A stretch of DNA of 64,000 nt, taken from Diadema setosum. Its lineage: Eukaryota; Echinodermata; Echinoidea; Diadematoida; Diadematidae. The notes beneath the pieces are model-generated. The model had not been told where the DNA came from. It worked only from the letters and a program-made list of their open reading frames with translations, and ran no database searches. How positions within the stretch are numbered: position 1 is the first letter of the stretch; each line of letters opens with the position of its first letter. The stretch is taken from assembly GCF_964275005.1 (NCBI RefSeq), contig NC_092686.1, positions 47,242,333-47,306,332 on the forward strand, in the 5' to 3' direction. A program made the position numbers and the translations under genes. Shown here one piece after another: positions 12,930 through 24,189 of the stretch.

Positions 12930-13193
12930 TAGTCTGGTTTCCAGACCCTTTGCCAATTGGACTCCGCGGCGACGAAGTCGCCGCCCCGCGACGAAGTCGC
13001 CGCAAAGGCGAGAAAATCAACTTAAACTATACTAGTTTTCGACGTTGAGGGCGTTAATATCATGGATAGCGAAATAGTATGGGCAGAGGGTCTGGCGAGA
13101 AAATCAACTTAAACTATACTAGTTTTCGACGTTGAGGGCGTTAATATCATGGATAGCGAAATAGTATGGGCAGAGGGTCTGGAAGCCAGACTA
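12930..13193. mobile_element. MITE with 9-bp target duplication (Mutator-like)
   Basis: Inverted ends TAGTCTGGTTTCCAGACCC and GGGTCTGGAAGCCAGACTA enclose 264 bp. CCTTGGGAG flanks both sides exactly (12921-12929, 13194-13202); a 9-bp duplication is typical of Mutator-like elements. Inside are two GC-rich hairpins (GCGGCGAC-GAA-GTCGCCGC) and an 87-bp sequence present twice in tandem (13007-13093, 13094-13180). Confidence 0.88.
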
Positions 13194-13353
13194 CCTTGGG
13201 AGAGATTACCATAGCCTTGGTTCAAGAACATGGCTTGTACCAATTCGTAGTCTGAGCGCGCATATAGCAGTAGGGTCTACAAGTCTCACGAACCACGGAA
13301 CAAACATCTTGAAGACAGGCTAGAATGTTTCCCTTTCTGCAAGTCTTGCACGT

Positions 13354-13379
13354 CTTTTTTTTTTTTTTTTTTTTTTTTT
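13354..13379. repeat. Poly-T run
   Basis: About 26 consecutive T. Confidence 0.95.
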
Positions 13380-13643
13380 AGCAATGAGGTACAATAACCT
13401 TGTTCTTGGTCTTTAGCCATAATAAATACGCTATACTTCGCGAAGATATATGGCCAGCTTGCACGTGAGAAACGACAGCCTAAATTTATGACCGTATACC
13501 AATGCATTTTGACTGTCTCCTGTTTGTTATTTTTACAACGTCTGTATCATTCGCAATGCAGCGGGTGTGGGTTATATCAATGACAGACCCCCCCCCCTCC
13601 CCCCCCCCCATATTTCCAGAGTTTTCTCTTCATGATAATGTAT

Positions 13644-13677
13644 TACCAAGGAGGTATACCCTCATACCTCCTTGGTA
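13644..13677. repeat. Hairpin, copy 2
   Basis: TACCAAGGAGGTAT, a 6-base loop (ACCCTC), and its complement ATACCTCCTTGGTA. Same stem as at 12806 but a different loop. Confidence 0.9.
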
Positions 13678-13699
13678 TTACCTATACTTTTGTTACTAA

Positions 13700-14325
13700 T
13701 ACACTTGATGTTACCTTTACGATTACAACAAATATGTCAAACATAAAAACAGAAAAACAAATAATATTTTTTTATTCTGTGCTTTGACCGAGGAAGGGTA
13801 AAACTGATACTTTGGGTCACACTGGGTATGGCGAATAGGCCGACTTGCCAGCACCTGAAAAATTGAAATAAATGACGCAAAATTGAAGCAAATTACTGGC
13901 GTGTAGAACGGCAAAATGAGATGCACTTGCACTTTCCCTATATTTCGGCCATGGAAGACACTTCATTAAGTTCAATTAAAACCCGGGGCCAATGGAAAAT
14001 GCTTTTGGGTGAAAGTTTGTGAAGATAATGGTTTTAACAAACAGACATCACATGTTTCGATTTGATGCTGTCAGGATATCATACACTCAAAGCATTTATC
14101 AAGGACTCAGTGAGTAATACCTCTATGCAATGATATTGTCCATTGCATGTCAGTGACCAGCACTTCCATACGTAGCACTTGTCTATATTATAGCAATGAG
14201 GAAACGTTGTCTGAAAAGTGCGTCGATTAATTCTACATTTCCGTGAAAATGTCCATACCGTACACTTTCTATCATGTCTATACCCTAATATTCTACTGCT
14301 ATGGGGAACATGACCTGTTTTCTCG
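13700..14325. other. No gene recognised
   Basis: Nothing beyond unsupported short frames. Confidence 0.5.
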
Positions 14326-14329
14326 TGTA

Positions 14330-14585
14330 GACAATATAATATATATTATATATATTATATGTTATATATCATATATTATAGATTATAGATTATAGATTAT
14401 ATATTTTATATTATATATTACATATCATATCTTATATCTTATATATTATATATTATGTATTATATATTATATATTATATATTATATATTATATATTATAT
14501 ATTATATATTATATATTATATATTATATATTATATATTATATATTATGTATCATATATTATATATTATGTATTATATATTATATG
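14330..14585. repeat. (TATATTA)n-like satellite tract
   Basis: About 250 bases built from TATATTA and near variants, with a central stretch of almost perfect 7-base periodicity. Confidence 0.95.
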
Positions 14586-14589
14586 GTAC

Positions 14590-16260
14590 AACAGGCCTTT
14601 TGGATTATATTTACACCAAAGCCTCTTTCAAATATATAACCACTAATGGAAGAATAAGTTAGGAAACTGAAAGTGCCACTCACGGGTTTGTGTGCATATA
14701 TATAATTATGACTGTGTGTATGTGCATGTATACCGATTTGTTTCTTCTCATGTCATCTGCATGATGGGTATATATTTTTAGGCCTATAGCTAAGAAAACA
14801 AAATAGAATGTTGAATAGACTGCAAGATATCGTGGTATAGTGCACGGATTGAGCATGCAGTACGATTTAAAACGAGGAAATTCATGGTTCAAGCCTTTGA
14901 GGGATACACCGCACCCATAGCGCTCCTCTATACCACCATGTACTGACCAGGGAGGTTGGAAAGATGAGGTGCTTTCCTTATACCTCCGAGATAGACCGAC
15001 AGTTGGTACAGTGTATTCTGGGAGATAAGTGTGTGGGCCATGAGGTGTCAAGCTTCCGGGTTGGAAAGCTGCCCGGAAACGGGCCCGGAAAGTCCTGTAA
15101 ACTCATTATAAGTGTGAATCTTATGATAATAATGACAAAATAAACGTTTGTTACTGCAATGTATAACCAACGAGAATTAATGTTCAGGCATTCGGTATAT
15201 TTTATTCCAGTATCGGCTGTAAGAGCCGCGAAACGTATTTAGTTCATCCCTGCATGTACGTAGCCTAGAGGGCGGAACCCTCGAATGTCTGATCATGGAT
15301 TTCTTGTTTATTTTTTCGACTTTTTAATTTTTTTTTTTGTTTTGCTTTGTTTTTAGCCCAATGTGCGTTCCCTGATACCTGCCTCGGTGATCATTCATTA
15401 TTTGTTGTCCATCTAGTGTATTATTAGCACTCCAGTGTGGATGAAAACACTGCAAAAGCGTTATCATTAATCATCAGTACTCTGCCTTTACACGTGGCAA
15501 GTGCAGTCACCGAGTCATGGACAATACTTTGTTTGCTCGATTCTGCCACAGTAGTATGCATAAGAAAGCCAACGCTGACCAAACGCAGACAAAAAAAAAA
15601 AAAAAAAAAAAAAAAAAGGTCTGCGTGGTACATGCTGGTCAAAAAGTAATAATGATAATAGCACACATCGTAGTCCCCACATGAGTTTCACTACACCGAT
15701 CAGGTACGGCAGATCGTGAACTCTGAGAATTGTTCTTGACAAATCTATAACGAGACCAACATTGAGGAGTTGTGATCAAAGTCCAGACCATATGAAATGA
15801 CGCTCTGTAAAAATGTGATGTAGCACATGCATACTAGGGTGGGGTGTCATCGGGATCTATTCATTCATTGCCGCGCGAATCGGCAGCAACCAACGAATCG
15901 TGTCAGATCCGCTGCGTGAGTTCAGGCAAATCACACATTCGCAGGCTAGACCTTGTTTATACGTGCGTTGCAACCCAATACTTATTGAGAAGCATTCGTG
16001 TACTGCTGCGAGCCATTTCTGGTAACGTATCAGCGTTGTATGTTTTATCTGCCCTGTTATTGACATAGGTAGGCCCCCTACTGGAAAAAGGTGCTCGTAT
16101 AGGAGTCACACATTCCACCACGACGCAAGGAGCCTAAAGAGCATAATTATATGCGCAAGACATCGCTACGGTAGTCGCAACTCGCACACGTTGTATTGTG
16201 CAAATCCGGGTGTTGCCAACGGAGTCGGATTAGTCGTGGATGTATGCTTGTATAGTTGGC
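14590..16260. other. Upstream flank of the coiled-coil gene
   Basis: A poly-A run at 15591-15617 is the only clear repeat. The 400 bases before the ATG at 16265 are richer in CpG than their surroundings and could include the promoter and 5' UTR, but no TATA box at a convincing distance was identified. Confidence 0.4.
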
Positions 16261-16264
16261 CATC

Positions 16265-16660
16265 ATGTCGCAGGTTGGATCGAGATATGCGATCTGGTTC
16301 TTCGTGAGTCTGCTCTTGATCTCCTTTCTAGTGCCCAAGTGCTGGATCTTGATGAGGGACAACACGTACCTCTTGAACGAGCACGATAGGCTGTACAACG
16401 AGAACCAGGATTTGTCGAACGATCTGCAGCTCGTTCGCGAGGAGAACACCAAAACCAAAGACGGTGAAGAGAAGGCTCGTAAAGAAGGCCAAACTAAGAT
16501 AGATGAGGCAAACGCGGCCAAGACCAAGGCCGAAGAGGAGCTAAAAAAAGTAAAAGCTGAGAAGGACAAGGTAACCGCAGAAAAGGATAAGTTAGCCAAG
16601 GAGAAGGAGGATGCTGTTAGTAAACAGAAGGAAGCAGAAGAAAAAGGAGCGGCACTACAG
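16265..16660 (+). CDS. Exon 1 of a type II membrane coiled-coil protein
   Basis: This first coding exon gives 132 residues from the ATG at 16265. Residues 1-8 are a short N-terminal tail. About residues 9-24 are a hydrophobic segment (AIWFFVSLLLISFLVP) that would act as an uncleaved signal-anchor. From about residue 32 to the end the protein is a charged helix rich in K, E, A and D with heptad-like spacing, so a luminal or extracellular coiled coil is expected. The exon stops in phase 0 at CAG|GTAGGC; reading on reaches a stop two codons later. The layout (short tail, anchor, long coiled coil) resembles Golgi GOLM1/CASC4-type proteins, but I see no specific signature and do not assign a family. 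A TTG nine bases upstream is in frame; ATG is preferred. The gene itself is likely real; the biochemical role is unknown. Confidence 0.62.
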
Positions 16661-16679
16661 GTAGGCTAGATCGATCAGG

Positions 16680-16790
16680 CGCCAAAACACCACACCACAC
16701 CACACACAACAGACCACACATACAACACACACGCACACACCCACACATACACACACACATACACAACATAGACAACGCAATACATACAAA
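16680..16790. repeat. CA-rich simple repeat
   Basis: Imperfect CA/CACAC tract directly after the exon 1 donor. Confidence 0.9.
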
Positions 16791-16928
16791 CATAATTATA
16801 CTTGTAGTCTTGTACACACAGACAGGACCTATTATATAGGATAAGACACATAACTTAGATGAAGAAGCACTGAATAAAAAGTGAACCTAATCTCCATCGT
16901 CAAAGTTACTAACACAAATTTACTCAGT

Positions 16929-17424
16929 AGGCGTTTTCACATCAGCCCGATAAAAATCCAAGCTCGAAATATTTTCCGCGATTGCGAATGAGAGCGCTAT
17001 TTCATTTCTTATTCACATCAGCCCGAAGAGGGGGTAGCCCGAATAGTTAAAAATTTGAAAATAGCTAATTCGACATTTGAGTATGTGCAAACAGCATCAG
17101 AATGTGTGTGCCCTCTCAAAAATTCCTGTGTGCAGTTTGCCTTGATCAATCGGGTCACACACACTAGGCATGATGGGATTCATCGCGCTAATTTCTCGAG
17201 TCGTTTTCACATTATCAAATAGCGCGCTACTATCCCGCTACTATCCCGCTATTTCAGAAATTTCCCAAGTTGGAGTCGATAAATTTTCTCGATCAGAGCG
17301 ATACAATTAGCGCCCTAATTTGTGTTCACATTATCAAATAGCGCGCTATTTCGCTATCAGGAAAATTTCTCAAGTCAGAATATAGCGCGCTATTTCGAAA
17401 CATCGGACTGATGTGAAAACGCCT
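16929..17424. mobile_element. Non-autonomous DNA transposon in the coiled-coil gene's intron
   Basis: Perfect 17-bp inverted ends AGGCGTTTTCACATCAG (16929-16945) and CTGATGTGAAAACGCCT (17408-17424). The interior repeats CACATTATCAAATAGCGCGC and related AGCGCGCTAT words, and a second TTCACATCAGCCCG copy sits near the left end. No transposase and no clear target duplication. Confidence 0.8.
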
Positions 17425-18691
17425 GATGTTCCCTTCTGTAGTGTGGCTACCTCCAGTCCAAGCGCGTATAAAATTCTGCACTGATTTTACTTACTTTATT
17501 GTCAAATTACAATTACTGTAAGTTATACTGATTCTTTCACTAATATATTAAATTCCAGGTCATACTGGCATCTCAAGATTTATATCACTGGACTAGAGTT
17601 CACAAATCTGTGTATCTCCGTTGTTTGCACATCATCACTGGATATCCTACCATCAAACACAGACGCAATGTAATACATTTGGACGGTTAGGATATTTTTC
17701 TACAGCTTTTTAATAGTATCTGCTTCCGCATCTATAAGCCCCGGCTGAAAAGAGGACCTTGCAACAGGGAGGTGCTTGCAACATGCTTGCAACGTGGCAC
17801 GAAAGCGGTTCCATTATCTACTCTTTTTTTTTGGGGGGGGGGGGGGGGGGCATGTTCCATGGTACTGCCTTGAAGTTGGTAACAATAGTGACTGCGGCAG
17901 TGAATCGAAAACAACCGCTTCAGTGCTCTGTGGTTCCGTCGAGTAGAAGCTTGCGGCATGCGGAGCTTGCCACTACTTTGAAAGGAAAGTAAATATGCAA
18001 TATAGAGTGTGTATACAGTAATCCACTGAAGTATACCCATACTCGTCATTTCGTTCTAGTGTACATACGCGAGATTAAATACGTGCGTGTATTTAAACCA
18101 ACATCAGAATTCCTGTAATGTTGCATTATTTTCATGTATACCAATTAAGCGTGATTGTTCTGAATAATATGATAGCAGATAATCATTAAAACTTTCCGGC
18201 AAGCAATTATGTTAACTGGTATCCTGAACATCGAAAATGTTAAAACACGGAACATTATCATACTCCATAAAAGCAATACTTCAACACATTGATAATGCTT
18301 TCACGTTGATGAGCAATAATTAACGTGCGATGTACTGTATCAGCCAACAATGTGACAGCTTCAATCGCTTTTAATGGAAAAAAAAAAACTAACAAGCGGA
18401 ATGTCTAAAGGACTATATAACATGATGTGCTAGAGTGAAAACACATTCGATATATTATATATTTTTTCCCGATTAAAAACCGTATTATCTCAGTACGGTC
18501 AATTAATTTTCCGTCCTCCATTTTCGCTGACATGACCCCCAACCCAACCCGGCACCCCATTACTATATATCCCTATGTGAACAGGATTTACGAAAAACAA
18601 GAAAAGAACTCTAAGAAGAAGAAGAAGAAAATGGATGCCTCTTCTTTCGAACTGAAGAAAGGCGAATTGCAGTTGATATAATCTTGTCCTA

Positions 18692-18771
18692 TTAACCCTC
18701 TGTATACCAACAACACTGGACATTTTAACGTTGTGAGATTTTCTGAAAACTGAAAACACACAAAGGGTTAA
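18692..18771. mobile_element. Tiny TTAA-flanked element (piggyBac-like MITE)
   Basis: TTAA at both sides (18692-18695, 18768-18771) and ends CCCTCTGTATAC / ACACACAAAGGG that are imperfect inverted repeats, enclosing 72 bp. TTAA duplication and a CCC start suit piggyBac-type elements. Confidence 0.6.
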
Positions 18772-19890
18772 TAATATTATTATCGAGACAGCGTTCACCC
18801 ATCTTTTTCGACGATTGGGTCTGAATAAGAGCTTGCGTAAAAGATGCAGACTCTCTCGAATAGAATGTGTTCTCAAACGATATTACAAAATACACTGTAG
18901 TCGATTTTAATCATGGTTCGGGATTTGTCAAGCAATGTGACGAAACACCCACGACAGATTTTGATCCAATATTAAATCATAAGCAACGGCATGGCTGTAA
19001 TGGAGATGTCATCATGTCAACCCCTTTCATCGGGATGATATTTCATATCTGACATTTTGATTCAGCTTCTTAATGGTGTGATTTAAGAAGCAATTCCCAC
19101 CTTTTTAACATGCCATAAATATTGCACGAAAACATAAATCATGAATATCAAACAGCGCATGAACTTTGGACTACATGATTTTTTTTTTTCCTCAATGAAC
19201 ATGGTATTAAATGCTTACGTGAAAACACAGCCCATTGTGCAAAGGCTTCTGCGTTGGAAATGTAGAATTATGTTTTGTTTTTGTTTTTTTTTAGTAAATC
19301 TTCCACAGTTTGCTTGTGTTGTTAGGAAATATAACTGCTTTAGTGGTTTGTATATATACAAATGTACAAAATTTGTGAACATTGATGGTACCTACTGCGT
19401 ACATACATTTTGATTACTAGTACTGTTCACCATCCACCATTTTGTACATTGTCATCAATCACTGGAGATGTCAAAGAGACAAACTGGAATGATTGTTTTC
19501 AGGCCTTGGTGTTTTTGAAGCGTTTGTGGGCTTGGAATCCTGTCTGTAACAGAAATTGTATGCCTTGGTTTCAAGGTCGTGAGCTCGGCCATCAAACTGA
19601 CGAATATTAGTGATATCCATAGCAATTAGCGAAATTGTAACGCACGAATGAAACGTTGCAGCTACAGTTCGCATTACCGAGGCACCACGTTCCGTTCTTA
19701 TAGTAGTAACGTTGTGCTATCTTGATTCGAACTCAGTCTCATGGTCGCAAATTATATGAATCCGTTCAGAACAGTATATTGATTAGTGATGTTGATCAGT
19801 ATTCGTTTATAAGAGTTATCGTCGCAATGACTGCCGCATCAAATGTTTATGAAATCTCCTTCACCGTTCCCATTTCATTTCTTTTCCCAC

Positions 19891-19891
<1 letters not shown>

Positions 19892-19924
<33 letters not shown>

Positions 19925-19935
19925 CCCACTATATA

Positions 19936-19973
<38 letters not shown>

Positions 19974-19975
19974 CC

Positions 19976-20022
<47 letters not shown>

Positions 20023-20041
20023 GGATAAATTTCCCACTATA
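19892..20041. repeat. (TA)n tract interrupted by TCCCAC units
   Basis: Four blocks in which TCCCACTATATATA recurs, giving a higher-order repeat of about 60-70 bases. Confidence 0.95.
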
Positions 20042-20360
20042 TATGTATAAAAGTCTACACTACATAGTCTATGTATTGATATTTGATTGATTGATTAATT
20101 TTTGACAGTTCGTGTGTGATATGATAGTACATTGTATGTATATTTTGTGTTGCGGTAATGTAAAACTTCAGTATTGTTTTTTGTACCCCATGTACGTGTC
20201 TTAACCTGCCATTCGTTTTGAATAAAATGGTGGACCTGTTTGTTTGTTTTTTGTTTTTTTTACATGTCATTCTAACACTTCTTTGAACTTGAATAAAGTC
20301 ATGATTAAACAACAACTGTCACCTTTCTACATTTCAACTCTCCTATAACTCTGTATGCAG

Positions 20361-20519
20361 AAACAACTTGACGAAGCCAAGGCTGCTCTAGAAAAACAGG
20401 AAGAAACAAAAAAGGAGGAGAAAAAGGAGAAAGAGGAGAAACCAGCGGAAGAGGCCAAGAAAGAGGAGGAGAAGAAAAGTAAACGTCGTCTTCTTTGGGT
20501 ACTCTCAAGAACTTCATAA
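20361..20519 (+). CDS. Exon 2 (terminal) of the coiled-coil membrane protein
   Basis: The acceptor CTGTATGCAG|AAA continues exon 1 in phase 0 and keeps the same composition: a helix starting KQLDEAKAALEK, then an almost pure K/E/A tract, then a basic-hydrophobic tail (SKRRLLWVLSRTS) and TAA at 20517-20519. With exon 1 the product is 184 residues. The K/E tract makes an intrinsically charged helix likely. A possible donor AAAA|GTAAAC lies at 20478/20479, so the last 13 residues could instead be intron read-through with further exons downstream; I found no convincing continuation. No clear AATAAA signal is visible in the kilobase after the stop. The intron (16661-20360) carries a CA-rich tract, a GC-tipped MITE, a tiny TTAA-flanked element and a (TA)n tract. 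Confidence 0.58.
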   Translation, partial: KQLDEAKAALEKQEETKKEEKKEKEEKPAEEAKKEEEKKSKRRLLWVLSRTS

Positions 20520-23380
20520 CGCAAGTTGTGTAAACCAGACGACCCATACTGTGTTATGGCCTTTCGGTACCCGGCTTCGGTACAAACAACATCACGTGAC
20601 CAGCAATAAGGAGCAACGGGAGCGCCGTTTACAGGCATATACAAGTCAAGATATTGTCGGGTTGAATTTTCGCCTTAAATAATAATGTTTTACTACTTTT
20701 TGTAAGTTTGAGTGTCTTTGGTCGGCCTGAAATGAATTGAGAGGAATACACCTTGTAATAACTAAGAAAGACTAAAAGTCTACACTAATTATCGATTATC
20801 ACAGCCATGGGTTTGGTCCAATCATTACGAACTATGGGTTCCTTACATCGTTAAGTGACATGGCGATAGTTTACTACTCTGTTTATATATTACTCTGATG
20901 AAGAATGTGGTCTTACCAATCTGTCTTTCATCATTCTGACCTTTTACACGCCTGATTATACTCAATAATGAAACAAGGAACCAACATTTATGGATGGCAA
21001 TCTTTTTGAAGAAAATGAAATAATGATTACCGACGCCCGACGGACTGCGAAGTGCATATCCGTGGGTTGACTTTTTAGAGGTACATATATGTTTTTTTGC
21101 TTTTGCTTGTTTGGTGTTTTTTCGGTTACGTGGGTGAGAATACCTAGATAGATTTAGAACTTGGACACATCATAGAAGTGGAGTCATATGTTTTCATTCT
21201 TTCTAGATCTCTATTTTTCTGTCTCTCTGTTTCTCGAATGTTACAATACGAGAAATGTTCATTCATCCTTCACACCCGTTTTGGTTGAATATTCCAGCGC
21301 TAGCTAGTTTTCTATATTGCTTTTTAGCAATTCTCTGTTTCAGCTTTCACAGTCATGGGCCCTCTTGCTTGGCAATGTTCAAGTTTAAACCAGACATCAG
21401 TACAGCCAGCTAAAACTTACAGTAGGTAGATTTACTACACGTCTACATCGCAAGTATTACACTTGATCACTTGATCCAAGTTGGATTTATAAATTAATAT
21501 TGGGTTGGTCTACCAGGAAACTATACAGCTGTATACATGAAACATACCCAGACCGACTACGCACCCTGAAACTTTATATGATTCTTCGACCTAAAGGTGT
21601 TGTTCAAATGAAACAGTATACATCAGATGCATATGGTAATGATGGATGAATCTACAGTACTATCATCCGAGTGAAAGACGAGTACTAGTATAAGCTCAGT
21701 TTACTTTCTGACGAATGCGGAAAAAACACCTAAATACACCAATACTTCATACATGTCTGTATATTTACCTAGACAGAACGTGATGCGAATGCTTCATATT
21801 ATGGTTCTCATTTAAACACAAGTGCCCAGCATAATGTGCCTGTTGACTTTATCTCAGCGATGTGAGTTCATCTCATTTCACCATGTTTAAACAGCTGAGT
21901 AAGCTCATGCTTGATTATAGTGTCCTACACCTGTTAAAATGTCCCACTTTCTTCGATGATTAGTTTGTTGAACCAAACTGATATACAAGTGTATTTCAAT
22001 ATCTGAGAGCGTGCTCAATTATTGTTCTACCTGATAAGAGCTCAAGACTTTGATCAAAGTAGTCTGGTTATAAGGTACTGTGTAATAAGACATTTTTGGG
22101 GGGAGAAAGAATGATGAAAATGATAAAAATTATGAGGATAATATTGTGATGATGAAGATGATATAAATGATGATAATAGCATAATAATGGTTGAATGAAT
22201 TATAGGTAAGAGAAATTGTATTTACTTTACGTTGTTCCGTCATGTCCAGCTGAAAGCTTAACCTTGATCGGGTCGTACATGCTGCAGACCCTTATTCTGA
22301 GTTTATATCATGTCTGACTATTATCATGCATGTATTTTTGTACAGTATATACTGTTAATTAAGGCTAGTTTCTAGCGTGACTATTATAGTATTCAGTTCC
22401 ATTGATATATTCACATAACTCCCCTCATAAAAATACAATTGTAGCTTGTAATCCTGACGTCACAGAGTCTAAGCGCCATATACTCTCGATAACCTCCTGT
22501 TCTCGCATCACTAACATTTTAATTACAATATCGCTAGAATGACTTTATGGTTCAATCTTTCGAGATATTTGTACAAATGGCAAGGCTTCCTTGGTTCCTA
22601 GTTTCGTGCAGCGGTTCATTTTGTGGTCACGGCTTCAGCGATATTCGAATGTTTGCTATTTATACTCACTGTCGTTGTAGGAGATCCTTGAATTGTTACG
22701 GTTTCGTCTTTAGGTTATGCATGGTTTCGCAACTGCACAATGCAGCCATTTTCAATAGCGCCCTTTTATCACGCCAAAAAAAGCATGCACCGTCTTAAAG
22801 ATTGTGAATCCAAGATATCGTAGCGGGTTTATAGTGCACACTTTGTTTCAAGAACAGAAAGTATACTGATGTACTATAAATCCGCAACAAATACAGAAAG
22901 ATAAGTCTTTCTTTCATGCGCTTTATGCTTTTAGAGCACATATCTATCTGGTTGATGGTAAATAAACTTCGAAATACACGTAAAGCAGTGAATATAGTAC
23001 AGTGTATGTCGTGGGCGTTCATCACAACAGCTATAGCCAAGACGTAGTTTGTTAGGATGCTTCATTCTCGCTTTATTGCAGTTAGAATAGAACCAGGTAG
23101 GTCTATATTCTAAAATCCTTGATTTAAGAACCTGTTGTCTTTCATATCGAATGAAATATTATATTTAGCTTGAGGTAGCCGATATTCTAAGATGCCTTTA
23201 TTTCATGATTTCAAGAAGTCGCTTTCATTCCACGAAATCTCGCAAACACGATGACTGTTATAGTTGATGTACTTAGAACCATAATAATATTCTTGCTGTG
23301 ATCCTGATGCTTTAGTTCCAATCTTTGATTTTAGAGCTTTTGTATCTCGTTAAGATGTTGTTATGGGCAGGCCCGCAGCT
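20520..23380. other. No gene recognised
   Basis: Downstream flank of the coiled-coil gene. Short GAT-rich stretch at 22110-22190; no exon supported. Confidence 0.5.
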
Positions 23381-23732
23381 GGGTTAATTAGGTGATCCGA
23401 GTATCCTCTCGGATCACCTTCTGTATCTGTACGGATTCTTTCTTCTTCTTCTTCTTCTTTCTCCTCAAAAGTTGTGGACAGGTTAGCTCAGAAAGTGCTC
23501 TTCCTATCAATGTCAAAATTATACCATACATGTATCATCTCCCAAAGACGGCAATCGAACTAAAATCAAAGTGATCAGTCGACCGTGACGTCACTATGAC
23601 GTCATTATATGAAAACACATTCTCAATCATATCTCTTTAGTGGAATGAAAATTTTCAATGAAATTTACGTCACATATATTTCAAGTCAAGCGCATTCTAC
23701 TCATATAATCAAAATTCATATTTACGCTTAAG

Positions 23733-23752
23733 ACGCGCGCGTACGCGCGCGT
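23733..23752. other. Alternating purine-pyrimidine CG tract
   Basis: GACGCGCGCGTACGCGCGCG is strictly alternating and could adopt Z-DNA; a related tract lies at 23848-23880. Confidence 0.7.
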
Positions 23753-24189
23753 TGAAATATTTGTATGCTCAAATCGAGCTCAAATTTTTTTGCACACGTT
23801 TCAGACCAATTGGAGCATTTTTTGAAAAATTAAAAAAATTGGACGGACGCGTACGCGCGCGCACATATACGCACGCACAGCTCATACGCAATAGAAATTT
23901 CCCGTTTTTTCACATTTATCGGATGCCTGAAATGTCAAGGCATATTTCTAACAAGTTTCAAGTCAATCCGACTCAATATGACGTCACACGGGCCCGTCAA
24001 AGTTGAAATTCCGCGCGCGCGTCAATGGCGATATACAGGGCAACAATGCAAAAAAAAAACGCCAATTTTGAATCCGATTTTACTCGTCAGGATGGACGGT
24101 GACCCCACATTTTCTTTACATATTCTGAAAGCTGATGAGTTGTACATGTCATTTCATGGGTTGGCGATGCTGGAAAAATGATGAAAAGA

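Noticed and set aside
18499..18876. 125-codon minus-strand frame
   Set aside because: Starts with TTG, spans a TTAA-flanked element and is rich in L and F by composition.
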